Source of the DNA: Phoronis australis
Lineage: Eukaryota > Phoronida > Phoronidae
Length of the DNA: 64,000 nucleotides
NCBI GenBank assembly: GCA_002633005.1
Contig: NMRA01000173.1
Coordinates: 87,810-151,809 of the forward strand
Direction of reading: 5' to 3'
How positions within the stretch are numbered: position 1 is the first letter of the stretch; every line of letters starts with the position of its first letter. Both the position numbers and the translations under genes were made by a program. Positions 1 to 12,800 of the stretch are shown here, in pieces. Under the pieces are notes generated by a model that worked only from the letters and a program-made list of their open reading frames with translations, was not told the origin of the DNA and made no database searches.

Positions 1-1119
1 ACTTGTCAAGCACGCCTTTTGTGTTAATGGTACACAATACTGTGGTTAAAATGTGTGGTGTATTTGCATGAACGCTTTGTGAGAAAGACATTGACTTTGT
101 CATCTTCTGCGATCTTGTTCACTTTCAACCAAATGTCCAATCATCTTGTAAAACGACCACTTCTCCAAAGTCGGGTCAAACCTGGACCGATTGCCCAAAT
201 ATCTGGTCTAGTGAGATCCAGAAGCCATCATGGTGAGTTCCACCAAGTGAGCTCAGACTCGTCGCCAATTTGTGGTGTATTTGCATGAACGATGGCTAGG
301 ATTATTGCCGATAATCCATTAGATAAAAATCATAACATAAGACTTCGTTGATGAACGGAAACGGAACTGTCTATATTGAAGAATAGGTGGTGCTACATAC
401 TCTACAAGCTGGCCAGAGCTTATAGTCACACAACGGAATCAACAGGTGAAAGTTAAATCGAATTTCTCTGAAAGTCATCCGTTTTTCTCCATTCGAAGTT
501 TTTAGGTGAAAGTATTTTATACAAAACACATCTGCTTCAAAACATTTGTTGAAAGTTGCTTGCAAATAGTATTTTTAAATATGAGTTAGCGTTAGGCGCA
601 CTATATAGAACATAATTGCTGGATTACCTGAGCATCAGATGAAAGCAGACAATAAGAGAGTTGGACCATGTAAACATTGGTTTGCCGACTGGCCGATTAG
701 TCATTCAGGATACTCATTCCACTGCGTGACTGTGTAATGTTTTAAACAGGCGGTAAGCTAAATCCGATGGTAGAGCCTGCTGCATCTATATGGATGACAT
801 CTCTTGAACAGAGCACCATCAAATGAAAACTAACGCAAAATACTACAACATTTAGCTTGCTTTTGTATCAAGACTGCATTTCTAGAAACACCTACAGCTT
901 CTTGTCACCCCTGCACATTATTTATCTGGTTGGTGAAGCTGTACTTGTAGCTTACCTTATGAGGTGTAATGGGCAATAGAAGCTGTAGTGCACAAGAGCC
1001 ATGTTAATGTATGCAACACATTGCTGTCTGTTGTTGAATCTTTGGCACTGCCTAATGATGTTCTCACGAGGACTTTTCACTACAGAAATTGGTGATGGAT
1101 AGAAGATGATGAATGTTTC

Positions 1120-1710
1120 TGACCAACAGTTTGTGTATTATAATGATGGTTCCAAACTTAACAGTGCACAGTCGGGATGAGAAATTTTTACTTTTTTGAC
1201 CTTAGAGATGATGATAAAATAATTATCTGGATATCAGTGGACAATATCGCTACAGTTCTTCAGGTTGAAATTGTCGCCATCCATCAGGCTGATGTAATGG
1301 CTAGAGAGCATTGGGCAATTCTTGGTGACAAGGAGCTCTTTTTCACACGGATAGCCAAGCTGCCATTAAGGCTTCAACCAAGCTAAAGTTGTGTTCAAGC
1401 TTGCATGAATGAGCTCAAGTGCTTGGCAGCCAAACGTACTGTCATGTTAAATTGGTCAAAGCTCATGTTGGCATTGATGTTAATGAAGGTGCTGATTACC
1501 TTGCAAGGCAAAGAGCAAGTACACCATTTTGTACCAGAACTCTGCCTAGCAGTCCTAATACAAGTATTGCAAGGCAAAGGTAAAACATGCATGGAGGATG
1601 GGCTCCACCTGCAGACAAACAAAACTTATTTTTCCAAGTCCTTTTGAGCCCAGAGGTTCCAAAAGACTCGTAGGCAGATGATTCAAGTGATTACTGGGCA
1701 TAACAACTTA
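1120..1710 (+). pseudogene. Decayed retrotransposon fragment with RNase H-like domain
   Basis: Conceptual translation in shifting frames gives the landmarks of an RNase H domain in the right order. A DGSK-type first motif lies near 1145-1160. A VEIVAIHQA stretch near 1265-1290 matches the glutamate-containing motif. VKAHVGIDVNEGADYLARQ near 1457-1513 matches the terminal HxGxxxNExAD motif. ITGHNNLAQF near 1688-1720 resembles the stretch that follows RNase H in LINEs of the I/Jockey type. Stops and frameshifts interrupt it, so it is dead. The plus orientation and order are seen directly; assignment to a LINE rather than another RNase H-bearing retroelement is inference. Confidence 0.55.
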
Positions 1711-1806
1711 GCTCAGTTCTGAAGCATCACATCTTTTCAAACTGCCCTATGCGTGGCTTGAAAGCTGATACTCTTTGACAATTAGTGGAGATATGCCATG
1801 TTGATC

Positions 1807-1906
1807 AGGGTCTTGGCAGTGGTCTTCTAGATGGTCATGTAACTTGCCTGGTAGACAGGGTCTTGGCAGTGGTCTTCTAGATGGTCATGTAACTTGCCTG
1901 GTAGAC
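1807..1906. repeat. 50 bp direct duplication
   Basis: A segment beginning AGGGTCTTGGCAGTGG occurs twice head to tail, starting at 1807 and 1857, almost identical. It lies just after the RNase H relic. Confidence 0.9.
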
Positions 1907-2764
1907 ATTGTCAGATCATGCAGGTAATAGCCATTCTTTCCTGTTATCAAAGGTCACATTATTTATCTGGTTGGTGAAGCTGTACTTGTAGCTTACCATT
2001 CTTTCCTGTTATCAAAGGTCACATTTGTGCTAACTCCTTAGAAGTAGTTTTCTGTCTCCAAAGCTGATGGGAACGCAAACACTTAACTTTACTGTTGAGC
2101 ATTATTAACATGGAAAGTTGATAGCAGCCAACTGTAAGGGGAAGTGCTTATAGTCTCCAGAGAAGGATTATATCAGCTGAAGCTGGATGATTTCGTTGAA
2201 GATGGCAGTGAATTTTAATCTTAGTAAACCAGTTGACTTTATTGGTGAGGGCTCCACGATTCTTTTCATGATTTTTGGGGGGTTAACATTGGCCACGTTC
2301 TCCCCCACCAGTCCTAGCTTTCATAAATTTCATATCACATGGTAGCTGGTAGGCAGTACAGTTCTTAATGGCTCTTAAATTTTGTCTAGATCACTGGAGT
2401 ATGTGCCCACCCCCAATGTACGCAACTTTAAGGCCCTTCATTGTCTATCTGACCACCATAAATAATTTTTCAACTCCTCAAACCACTGGAATTTGTTTGG
2501 GGTGATCAATGTGTATATTCATCCCCTTTGCTGGTCTACTGTACTTGGAGTCAGTGCACCTCCCTTAAGACGTTAATCTTAATCAGTCATGTCCACCTTC
2601 TACTTCTCAAAAGTAAAGTATTCAATTTTAAATGCCCTACTCGACTTAATGTGGTCTCGTTGATTTCTTAGTCACTCTCCTGGTGTTAAAATGCTTGACA
2701 TGCTTGTCGATGACTTGCAATTAATGTTTCTGATTCCAATTTACGGGACTTAACTTAATAGCAA

Positions 2765-2956
2765 AATGTCTATACTGCTAAGTGTACCATCAGCTCCATG
2801 TCGTCTCTTGACAATGTCTATACTGCTAAGTGTACCATCAGCTCCATGTCGTCTCTTGACAATGTCTATACTGCTAAGTGTACCATCAGCTCCATGTCGT
2901 CTCTAGACAATGTCTATACTGCTAAGTTTACCATCTGCTCTATGTCGTCTCTAGAC
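2765..2956. repeat. Minisatellite, 48 bp x 4
   Basis: Units start at 2765, 2813, 2861 and 2909. The period is a multiple of three, so it creates a short repetitive open frame that is not a gene. Confidence 0.92.
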
Positions 2957-3604
2957 AATGGACGTGTTCCACCATCGTGGTTCAGCACAAGCTAGGGATG
3001 GCTACTTAGGTCTTAATTCATCATCAAATGACATCCTTGATAACGTACACAGTGCTTAGGGGATTCTCTTCGGGAACGTCACTTAAATACTTACAATTTT
3101 GCTAAACATTCCCATTTCTTTAATCCAGTTTTAACTGGAACTATTTGTATTTCAATTGGACTGCAGTCATTGCTTGAGGTCAAACTGCAGGTATTCAAGA
3201 TTACGTCTGCCTTAGATTCAACAGATATTAGGGCTGCAGCCATATAAGGCTATTTTCTCGACAGTTAGGCAATATCGTTCAAGTCTTTGCATGATATCAC
3301 TAAGCATGATATCACTAAGCATGATATCACTAAGCTTTAGTAGAAAAGAGTGTGATCTCGCTTGCTTTTGCTGGCAGATATCTGAATCCTGTTATGGACT
3401 AGAGCCACTTAACATCCGTTTATGTGTAATCTATATTAAAGCCTTCAGTGTTGGGCTTAGAGTAGTGATCGCAGGTTAGTGCTGCATACTTTGATGATAT
3501 ATTGAGATATTTGTCAGAATGGGATCCCTTGTAACTAAATAATATACCCGGTACTAAGTTTTGTTTTTTGCAACAATCATTTTGGTAGTGTTGTTTTACC
3601 CTGG

Positions 3605-3633
3605 GAAAAATTGTGATAGCGTCACAATTTTTC
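3605..3633. repeat. Perfect 12 bp stem hairpin
   Basis: GAAAAATTGTGA (3605-3616) is followed after 5 nt by its exact reverse complement (3622-3633). It sits about 250 bp upstream of the first visible DHRS4 exon. It is too short to classify; a MITE remnant or chance are both possible. Confidence 0.6.
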
Positions 3634-3888
3634 TTGACCAGGATGGGACAAAAGTCAGAAAAAACAATTGGCAGATAACATAGTATCCAAAAGTTGGGTT
3701 CATACTTCTAATCTCGGTTGAGTTTTCCAACTAGAAACTTAAAAGCTCACTGGATGCTGATAAAGGCAGAGTCTATGGGAATGTGTCTGCAGAAAGAGTG
3801 CTAGTGGACACTTTGAGTGTATATGTAATGCAACCAGTCTGAATGTCTGGTCAATCAGTTGATTAAGCTTACAGTTGTCCATTTCCAG

Positions 3889-6800
3889 TATTGGTTTGGA
3901 GATAGCACGGAGACTTGGTCAAGATGGAGCTCATGTTGTGATCAGTAGTCGGAAGCAAGCCAATGTAGACAGAGCTGTGAGTGATCTACAGGCCAACAAC
4001 CTTAGTGTGATGGGCTTAGTCTGCCATGTGGCCAAGGATGAACACAGGAAACAATTGATTGAGCAGGTGGATATTTGATTTACATTTTAGTGTTTAATTA
4101 ATTGAGATTGAATGGCAAATGGATTTCAAGTTGGATAATACTTTGGAGTTGAGTTTTGCTTGTTTCGTTAATCTAAATATGGACAACTTCATTTTTGTGT
4201 TTCAGTTTTTGGACTGTCGAGGATTTTCTGTAGTGTAAAATGGCTTAGTGGATTACTGAAGTTGTTAATTCACCTTGGTTTATGTACTTGTTGCATCACT
4301 TTTTTCACACCAGAATGTTCATGCTTAGTAAGTGCTGAATTTGTTATTTTTCTGTACTTTCAGACTATAAATAAATTTGGTGGTGTTGACATCTTAGTGT
4401 CTAATGCTGCAGTCAACCCCAGTTTTGGACCCATTCTTGATGTAAGTTGAAACAACTGACTTTATGTATTAAAAGTAACATATCAGAAAGGTGTTAGTAT
4501 TTTATTATTTTTCGCTTTAAACCACCAACATTGCAGCACTGTGCATTTATATATTTTTATTAATAACAATGCTTTATTTCAGAACATTTGTACTTGGAAC
4601 TGTCATCAAGTGATGCGTTGTTAGAGCATTTCAGTTGTTATGTTTATGACTGAGTTACGACAATTTGGCAGTTACTTTGTTTGTGTGAAATTAAATGTAA
4701 ATTAAATGTAAATTAAATGAATGTTTGTCAGATTTGTGGAACTAGCATGGGTGTAACGATGTTTAGTGAAATTTTTTCCATGAGACAACTCCAATGTTAA
4801 TATCTGGAATTTTTTTACTCCACCGCCTAAGCAAGCCTTGAGCCAGACTAACCAGTCCAAATATATTCACAAATTAATGCTCTTGGCTTAGCCGCGATCC
4901 TGATTTTTCTTAGTGCATTTATTTAATAATTTAAAGACAGCTTGTACTTAATGATTTATAGACAGTTAGTACTTAATGATTTATAGACAGTTAAAACTTA
5001 CTTTTCAATTTTAAAAGCAGTCATGTTGGTCATTTGGCTTTCTTGTTTCTTTTTTGTTTTTTTTTTTTTGATTTGAAACTCATACAGCCAAGCCCATGAA
5101 TAGCACTAGTTCATTTCAATCTGTGGCAGCGCTATCAAGCCTTTGATGTGCCGAGGAATTCACTGGCTTCTCTGTGGTAAACAGTGCCTGTTTTCTTGTC
5201 CACTTGCTTACTTACTTACTGCCTATAAATTCTGCCAGCATAAAATTTGCCTTATGTAAGCTCACTATCTCATGATAAAAGCTGAATACAATGAAATAGA
5301 TGAACCTCTCTGCACTTCAAACATAAATTCTGAATATATATGCTATTAAATGTACATTGAATGTATTCATTCCATTCTATTTATTTCAGACAACCAAGGA
5401 GATTTGGAATAAGGTAATAAGTCTTGGATTCTCACGGTAAAAAACCCACGAAGTTATAATCATATATCATGACAGCGTTTTTCCGTTCAGTGACTTTACC
5501 AGACGTAGGGGGTTGTGAGCGTGTGATAACATCTAGCTTCTTTGTTAACTGCCAAGCACACTCTTTTGTCTGCTATGGCAACAAGCAGGCCAATTATCTA
5601 CCAGGCTTATTACAGACCACATGTGAACACAGTCAAACTCAGAGTGAATTGGTGTATTCGGGAAGAATAGATTGTCGTAACTGCGGTTGCAGTTGGGCGA
5701 TTTTGGCGATTCAAAAACTAAACATGATCACCATTTGATGAAGATTTCAGAAATGCTATGTTATAACTTAACTTTTATTTTTAACAGCACAGTCCAGTCA
5801 GGGTAGATATGATCTTATTGGAGATTATAGCAATTACCGAACAAAAGAGAGCTGGCCCTCCATCCACAAATGCCAGAATGGAGTTAATCAGTCGTGTAAG
5901 ATATTGGCTACAGGGGTAAACTTCCCAACTTGTTGTTGGGCTATAGAATCGAACAAGTTGGGAGCAACGGGTAAACGCCGTAATGAAGTTAGTTAGGACA
6001 ATGATATATGGCAAATGCTGGCAGTCTCCTGCCTTGTGACGTCAATTTGACTTCATGTGAAATTCCAGCATGTGTCGAATGTCAACGTCATGACTTTGAA
6101 CCCCTACTTTTCAAATCGTAGATGAATCCCTGCTTGTTAAAGCTGAAGTCTATTACTTTATTATAAGTTGAATAAAACTTACAATTTATATTGTAGATAA
6201 TGGAAGTGAACGTAACTGCTTCTTTTCTGTTGTGCAAGGAAGTTGTCCCACATATGGAGAAAAGAGGGTATTATGTCTTTGTTAAGTTAAACACAACATT
6301 ACGCGAGCCTGGTACTTCTGTCCTCATAGCAGCTAACTTCCATTGTGAGGTGATGTTGACTGGAATGTCCGTTTTCATTCATGTCACCTGCAGTTCTGGT
6401 GTCACTATTCGTGATCTGACCCATTACATGCCGCAGAAATCATAAACTCCTGACTACACATAGTGAGCAGACGATGATGGTCATCAAACCAGATAAAAAC
6501 ATGTCAATCTTTTGCTGAATTACTGTTTGCTGTGATTTTATTGTGCGCCCATATATTTACATGTGGGTGCATATTGCTGTCATCTCTGTCGAGGCATCCG
6601 GCGTCCCCAGGTGTATCTCCTAAACACTCACAGCATCTTAATGAAATTTGGCAAATGTGTTCCTATGAAGCTGACAACAGATGTTGACGAATTTCAGACA
6701 AATACGAATACCGGTGTGCCCTCTAGTGGCAATTTTATTTTTTACGTTTGGCTCTGTATCGTCAAGGGTCCTCAATAGGTTTTCATAAATTTTGGCACTT

Positions 6801-9800
6801 GGTTATGCTCCATTTTGGGATAGATTTAGGGGATTATGCGCCATTTTTACTGTTTTCGAGTCTGCTTTTGGCATCCACCTATCTATCAACCAAACCACTC
6901 TAAGGGTGATTGTGAAAATTGGCATATTTATTGTGTTCTTAGTGTGAAAAGGATGGTCGACAATGATTTTCCTACGACTTTGACTACTGTGGCGCCTCTT
7001 AGTGGCAGTTTTCTTGAGCCCATAGCTGTATCTCTGAAACCCACAGCAGGATCTTTATTAAATTTAGCAAGACTGTGTTTTTATATGACTTTCAGATGGA
7101 TCCAATGAACACTCTGACCCTAAGTGGCAATTTTTTTTTTCGTTTTCCTTTGTTTCTCTGAAGTTCCTTGTGGATTTTTATGAAATTTTGCAGATAGCTT
7201 TCTATTAAAGAAACAATGACTTGTTAGCGTTTTCGGATGGATTTGACGAATTTTGCGCCATCTAGTGGTCATTTTTTACTGTTTTCTAGTCTGTTTTTTA
7301 CGTCTACCCCTCTATCAACTAAACCACTCTAAGGATGAAAACTGGCATTTATCTTTCCACTGTGGAGAGGATGGCTGATGGTGTTTGGACCACTCGGACT
7401 ACCTTGGTGCCTCACAGTGGCAGTGGTTAGCATCTATGGCTGTATCTCCCAAACACTCTTTATTTTAACAATTTTTTACTATGTTTTTGACATCACCCTC
7501 TCCATCCACTGAACTGATTGAAGGATCATTTTAAAATTTGAAGATGTGTTCTAGATGAGAAGACCGAGGCAAATTTGGCTTTTGGATTTGTTTGACTACC
7601 CTGGCCCCCCTTTGTGGCAATTTTACTTTTTGTGTCCACGGCTATACCTCTTTACCTGTTGCAAGATCTTCCTGAATTTAGCAGATGTGTTGCTTTGGGG
7701 ATGATCACTGATGACGGCCAGTTTGTGACCAATCTAATTGCAGGTGTGCTAGCTAGTGGCAATTTATTTTTTATTGTTGCCTCTGTAACTCTGTTCCTTG
7801 ATGCTTTTTCATGAAATTGGGCAAAAAAATTTACATTATGAAAACCACAGAATCTTTTCTTTTTGCAATGTATTTGACGTATTCTGCACCAACCAGTGGC
7901 CATTTTAATTATTTTTATTTAGTTTTTTGTCTTCTGCTTCTGTATCTACCAAGCCACGCAGAGGATCATTATGAAACTTGGCAAATATGTTCCTACTGAC
8001 AAGAGCATAACTGACGTGGATTTTCAAACTGGTCCGACTACTGTAGTGCACCCTAATGACATTTTTTCACATCAAAGGCTGTATATCCTATGGATGGATT
8101 CAACTACTGCTATGTTTCCTATGGCAGTTTGTTTTTTTATGATTGCATTTGTATCTGTAGAGTTCTTTGACAAATTTTCATAAAATTTGACAAATAATTG
8201 GATGGTTTTAATATATTCTGAGCCATTTAATTGCCATTTTTATGATACAAATAAAGTTTGTAATTTTTTAGATTTCTGCGTTTCTTGATAATCTTAGATT
8301 TATTGTCTGAAATAAGTCACAATGTTTTATTTAATGGATGAAATTTTTATTAGCAAATTAGTTAAAATGCTGTATTCTGTGTCTAGATATAAAGCTCATC
8401 CAGTTTTGGTGTTTAGGAATTTTTAGTACAGTCAAGTTTTGCATGCAAACTTAATATTAGCTGAGCAAATTTTAGATTATTGTTACTTTTATCAGTATGT
8501 AAACTGTAGAACACATCCTGTTAAAAAGTGTACAAAATCATTCATTGAGAAATAGAGTGCTCTTGTGAGAAGCGCAAGATTGTGCAAGGCCATACAAAAT
8601 AATGCTGAAGGCTTTACTACCACAGCATTGAAAAATAGCAGCAACTGAAGTTATTGGTCATTGAGGTTGGGGTGTTGAGTTGTTAGAGAGAATTTAAGAA
8701 CTATGGGACAGAATATATTGTTTCTTTTTCATACTGAAGATTTCTTGCTATAAGTGTCATTTGGCTTTAATATCTTGAGTCAATGGAACTTAGCCATGGT
8801 CAATATTGTCAAACCAGTAGTTACACAAATGAAGTGCAGCATTGTTTTACTGGTCATTACACTTGCACTAGTCATCACTTAAAATATTTTTTAAGATGTT
8901 TATTTTGAAGTGTTTCAAGGATTAAACTTTTCATTTTAGCGAACTGTCAAGTGTTTTAATCTTATCTATTCTAGTGGAGGCTCTGTGATGTTTGTGACCT
9001 CTATTGGTGGATATGTACCATTTGAAGTGAGTTATCTCTTTCTTAGATGTCTTAACCATTTAACAAGTCTGACAGCTTTTCCTTTAAACTTTTTTTCCTT
9101 TCACGTCTTTTCACTAACTTAAGCATCTGGATCTTGTAGTGTTGTCGTATGATGGATCCCATTCTTGCACAGACATTGCATTCTCTGGAGTACAAATATG
9201 CATATAAGAATTAGATGCAATAGGATTCACTTTTGTGTTGTCACAATGTTAAAGAGTTGTATGCAGATTAATCTAGGTGTAGAGAATCTATGGCTTACAC
9301 TGGTCACTCCTAACATTTCCTTTGCCCTCAAACAACTTTTGTATTGCCTATTCAGCCCGCCCTTTGTATTCAGCTATTGAAACAGAAAGATAATGGCTAG
9401 CACTACTTTCTCATTAGTGGTGGTTGTTATTACACTGAAATTGGTTTTCTCTGACATTTGCATAGAGTTACATCCTGAAGTGCCGAAAGTAATGGTGACA
9501 TTTTAGATATTACAAAGAACTGAAAATAGCAACTTTTTGGGCTCATCTTGACAAGACTATTTGCCAAACAGTCATTGGTTTTAAATATATTTCATACTGT
9601 TATAGTAATTTTATATTTACTACTCCAGTCTACTTTTTGTTTCCTGCCGAGTTGCTTTCTTTTGATTTTATGTTTACGATCTACAGGAAACTAGGTGCCA
9701 AGCAGGTCGCCTAGAGATCAGTAGATTGGCATATCCTTTGTTCACTTTTTATAATAAAGATAATGGCAAGCATTTATTGTTAATCGGTTGGTGTGCACCG

Positions 9801-12800
9801 AAGGTACAATATCCATGGGGCCTGTAGTGTTATATCCAACAAAGAAGCAACAAAGGAAAACAATGGTGGTGTCCTGTAGGTGATAATTAATCATGCGACA
9901 CACTTATGGCTGTCACATGGATGTCACAAGTTACACAATACATTGCAAGCTTCATACATTATGGCATGGATTGTGTAAACCTTTCATACTTTACACAATC
10001 CATGCCAAACAGTGTCAAAACAATGGCAAACAGGGATCGTCAGTGAAACACAGAAAATCCGCTCTCGCCCACCGACCCACCTTGTTTATTGCTTGGATTT
10101 CTTATTGACTTTGAAGCTAACCTTAGTTAATCTTCAGGACACGTGCTTCATTGCCAGATATCACAGTTTTCTACTTAGCGTGCTACTCTTCAAATTAAGT
10201 TACTCGACTGGGCGAGCGCTGTTTTTTATAAGCTATTGGCATCTAATTGGTGACCATGTGTTGTTTCTACTTGTCGTAATGGTTGTATACTTAAAGAATA
10301 AACCATGTGGTATTGATAATTATGATCAGTGTTTGTAATTCCTCCTAATGTATCAATACGCACGGTCGTTATCTTCAATCCATAATCAGTGTTTGTAGTT
10401 TTTTTTAAAATAGAAAATCACACTGTTGTTTTTTCCAGCTGAATACTGACGTAATATTTATTTTTAACAGAAATTAGTATATGCATTGTGAAAATTCACC
10501 AGTATGTACAGACAGAGATGTTTACCACAGTTTGTGGTCGGGTAATTACACTTAATTGGATCTTGCTCACACAGGACAATGCCATCATCACCACTGTGTC
10601 TGACTCTGGTGCTGCGCTTTCTTTGATCCAGGAGGAAGCTACTCAGAAGAAGGTTGAATGAGCAGCGCTGAAAATTCCCGCATATCTTTAGAAGTGCATG
10701 TTTTCTTATAAGTGAATTATTCACGGCATGGAAGCTTTACTTAAGTTGCAGTAGCTATGAAGGGCACATGCATAACTTTGCTGCATCCTTTTAAATCAAA
10801 CTATACAAAAGTAGTGATTTTATGTGCTTTAACATGTATATATAATGTTTCAGCTTCTTGGGCCCTACTCAGTCAGTAAAACTGCTCTGCTTGGTCTAGT
10901 GAAGGCTATAGCACCACCGTGTGCAGAGAAGAACATTCGAGTGAACGGCATTGCACCAGGTGTAATACAGACCAAGTTCAGTGAAGCAGTAAGTTTTGTT
11001 TAATCACAGATAACATTGTAGTTAGAACTAGTATTAGACATTCAGCACTACTCAAGGTTTTTCCTATTATTAACCATAGTTTTCATCATTCACATTTTTT
11101 TAGCTCTGGAAGAATGAAGCTGCTGCTGACCAAGGCCTTAAGACAATACCGATGGGGAGGTAAACCTTTCTGTGTACTCTTTGTTCTTGTTAATAGTAAC
11201 TTAAGACAATACCGATGGGGAGGTAAACCTTTCTGTGTACTCTTTGTTCTTGTTAATAGTAACTTAAGACAATACCGATGGGGAGGTAAACCTTTCTCTG
11301 TACTCTTTGTTCTTGTTAATAGTAACTTAAGACAATACCGATGGGGAGGTAAACCTTTCTCTGTACTCTTTGTTCTTGTTAATAGTAACTTAAGACAATA
11401 CCGATGGGGAGGTAAACCTTTCTCTGTACTCTTTGTTCTTGTTAATAGTAACTTAAGACAATACCGATGGGGAGGTAAACCTTTCTCTGTACTCTTTGTT
11501 CTTGTTAATAGTAACTTAAGACAATACCGATGGGGAGGTAAACCTTTCTCTGTACTCTTTGTTCTTGTTAATAGTAACTTAAGACAATACCGATGGGGAG
11601 GTAAACCTTTCTCTGTACTCTTTGTTCTTGTTAATAGTAACTTAAGACAATACCGATGGGGAGGTAAACCTTTCTCTGTACTCTTTGTTCTTGTTAATAG
11701 TAACTTAAGACAATACCGATGGGGAGGTAAACCTTTCTCTGTACTCTTTGTTCTTGTTAATAGTAACTTAAGACAATACCGATGGGGAGGTAAACCTTTC
11801 TCTGTACTCTTTGTTCTTGTTAATAGTAACTTAAGACAATACCGATGGGGAGGTAAACCTTTCTCTGTACTCTTTGTTCTTGTTAATAGTAACTTAAGAC
11901 AATACCGATGGGGAGGTAAACCTTTCTCTGTACTCTTTGTTCTTGTTAATAGTAACTTAAGACAATACCGATGGGGAGGTAAACCTTTCTCTGTACTCTT
12001 TGTTCTTGTTAATAGTAACTTAAGACAATACCGATGGGGAGGTAAACCTTTCTCTGTACTCTTTGTTCTTGTTAATAGTAACTTAAGACAATACCGATGG
12101 GGAGGTAAACCTTTCTCTGTACTCTTTGTTCTTGTTAATAGTAACTTAAGACAATACCGATGGGGAGGTAAACCTTTCTCTGTACTCTTTGTTCTTGTTA
12201 ATAGTAACTTAAGACAATACCGATGGGGAGGTAAACCTTTCTCTGTACTCTTTGTTCTTGTTAATAGTAACTTAAGACAATACCGATGGGGAGGTAAACC
12301 TTTCTCTGTACTCTTTGTTCTTGTTAATAGTAACTTAAGACAATACCGATGGGGAGGTAAACCTTTCTCTGTACTCTTTGTTCTTGTTAATAGTANTAAA
12401 AAGGATACAAGAAGACTTAAGGGCAGCAAAAAGGTTAAAAATAGACAACATTGTCAAATGAAAAATTTAGTTTTCAAACAAGGTTATTTGGTTCAGTTTT
12501 GGCAAATGAACAAGTTAGTTGCGATGAACAGACAGATTACTTGTCAAACGAACTTGTCAGTTCTAACAAGTAGACACGTATTATCGAATGAACATGTTGA
12601 TACTCCCAAACAGACGTAGTAATCGAACAGACAGAACTGTACTGAGGGCATTGTCGCAACTCAAGAAACAGTTGACGTCACGAAGTAATCAAATATCATG
12701 AGCCCCGTAATGAGCACAAAAATTCCACAAAGTTCTTTTTGGTTGGTCTGCAGCAAAGAATTTCCTTTGTAGGACTGCTCTTAATTTGTCACCGACCATT

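Larger units (their letters stand above)
1..3888. other. Region upstream of the first visible DHRS4 exon, no intact gene
   Basis: No conserved exon was found here. The stretch probably contains the DHRS4 promoter, its first exon and part of intron 1, but I could not find a segment coding for the missing SDR N-terminus (beta-1 and the first part of the TGxxxGxG cofactor loop). It may lie further upstream. Visible content: a decayed retroelement RNase H relic (about 1120-1710), a 50 bp direct duplication (1807-1906), a second copy near 1958-1998 of the segment at about 919-957, a 48 bp minisatellite (2765-2956), a 15 bp triplication (about 3287-3335) and a small perfect hairpin (3605-3633). Confidence 0.6.

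Noticed and set aside
6541-8180. Several 60-90 codon frames as small genes
   Set aside because: They fall in the modular dispersed repeat and repeat the same phrases in different frames.
11086-12619. Very long open frames on both strands (447 and 501 codons)
   Set aside because: They are translations of the 63 bp minisatellite, whose period is a multiple of three; neither frame matches the DHRS4 reading frame, which meets TAA right after the splice donor.
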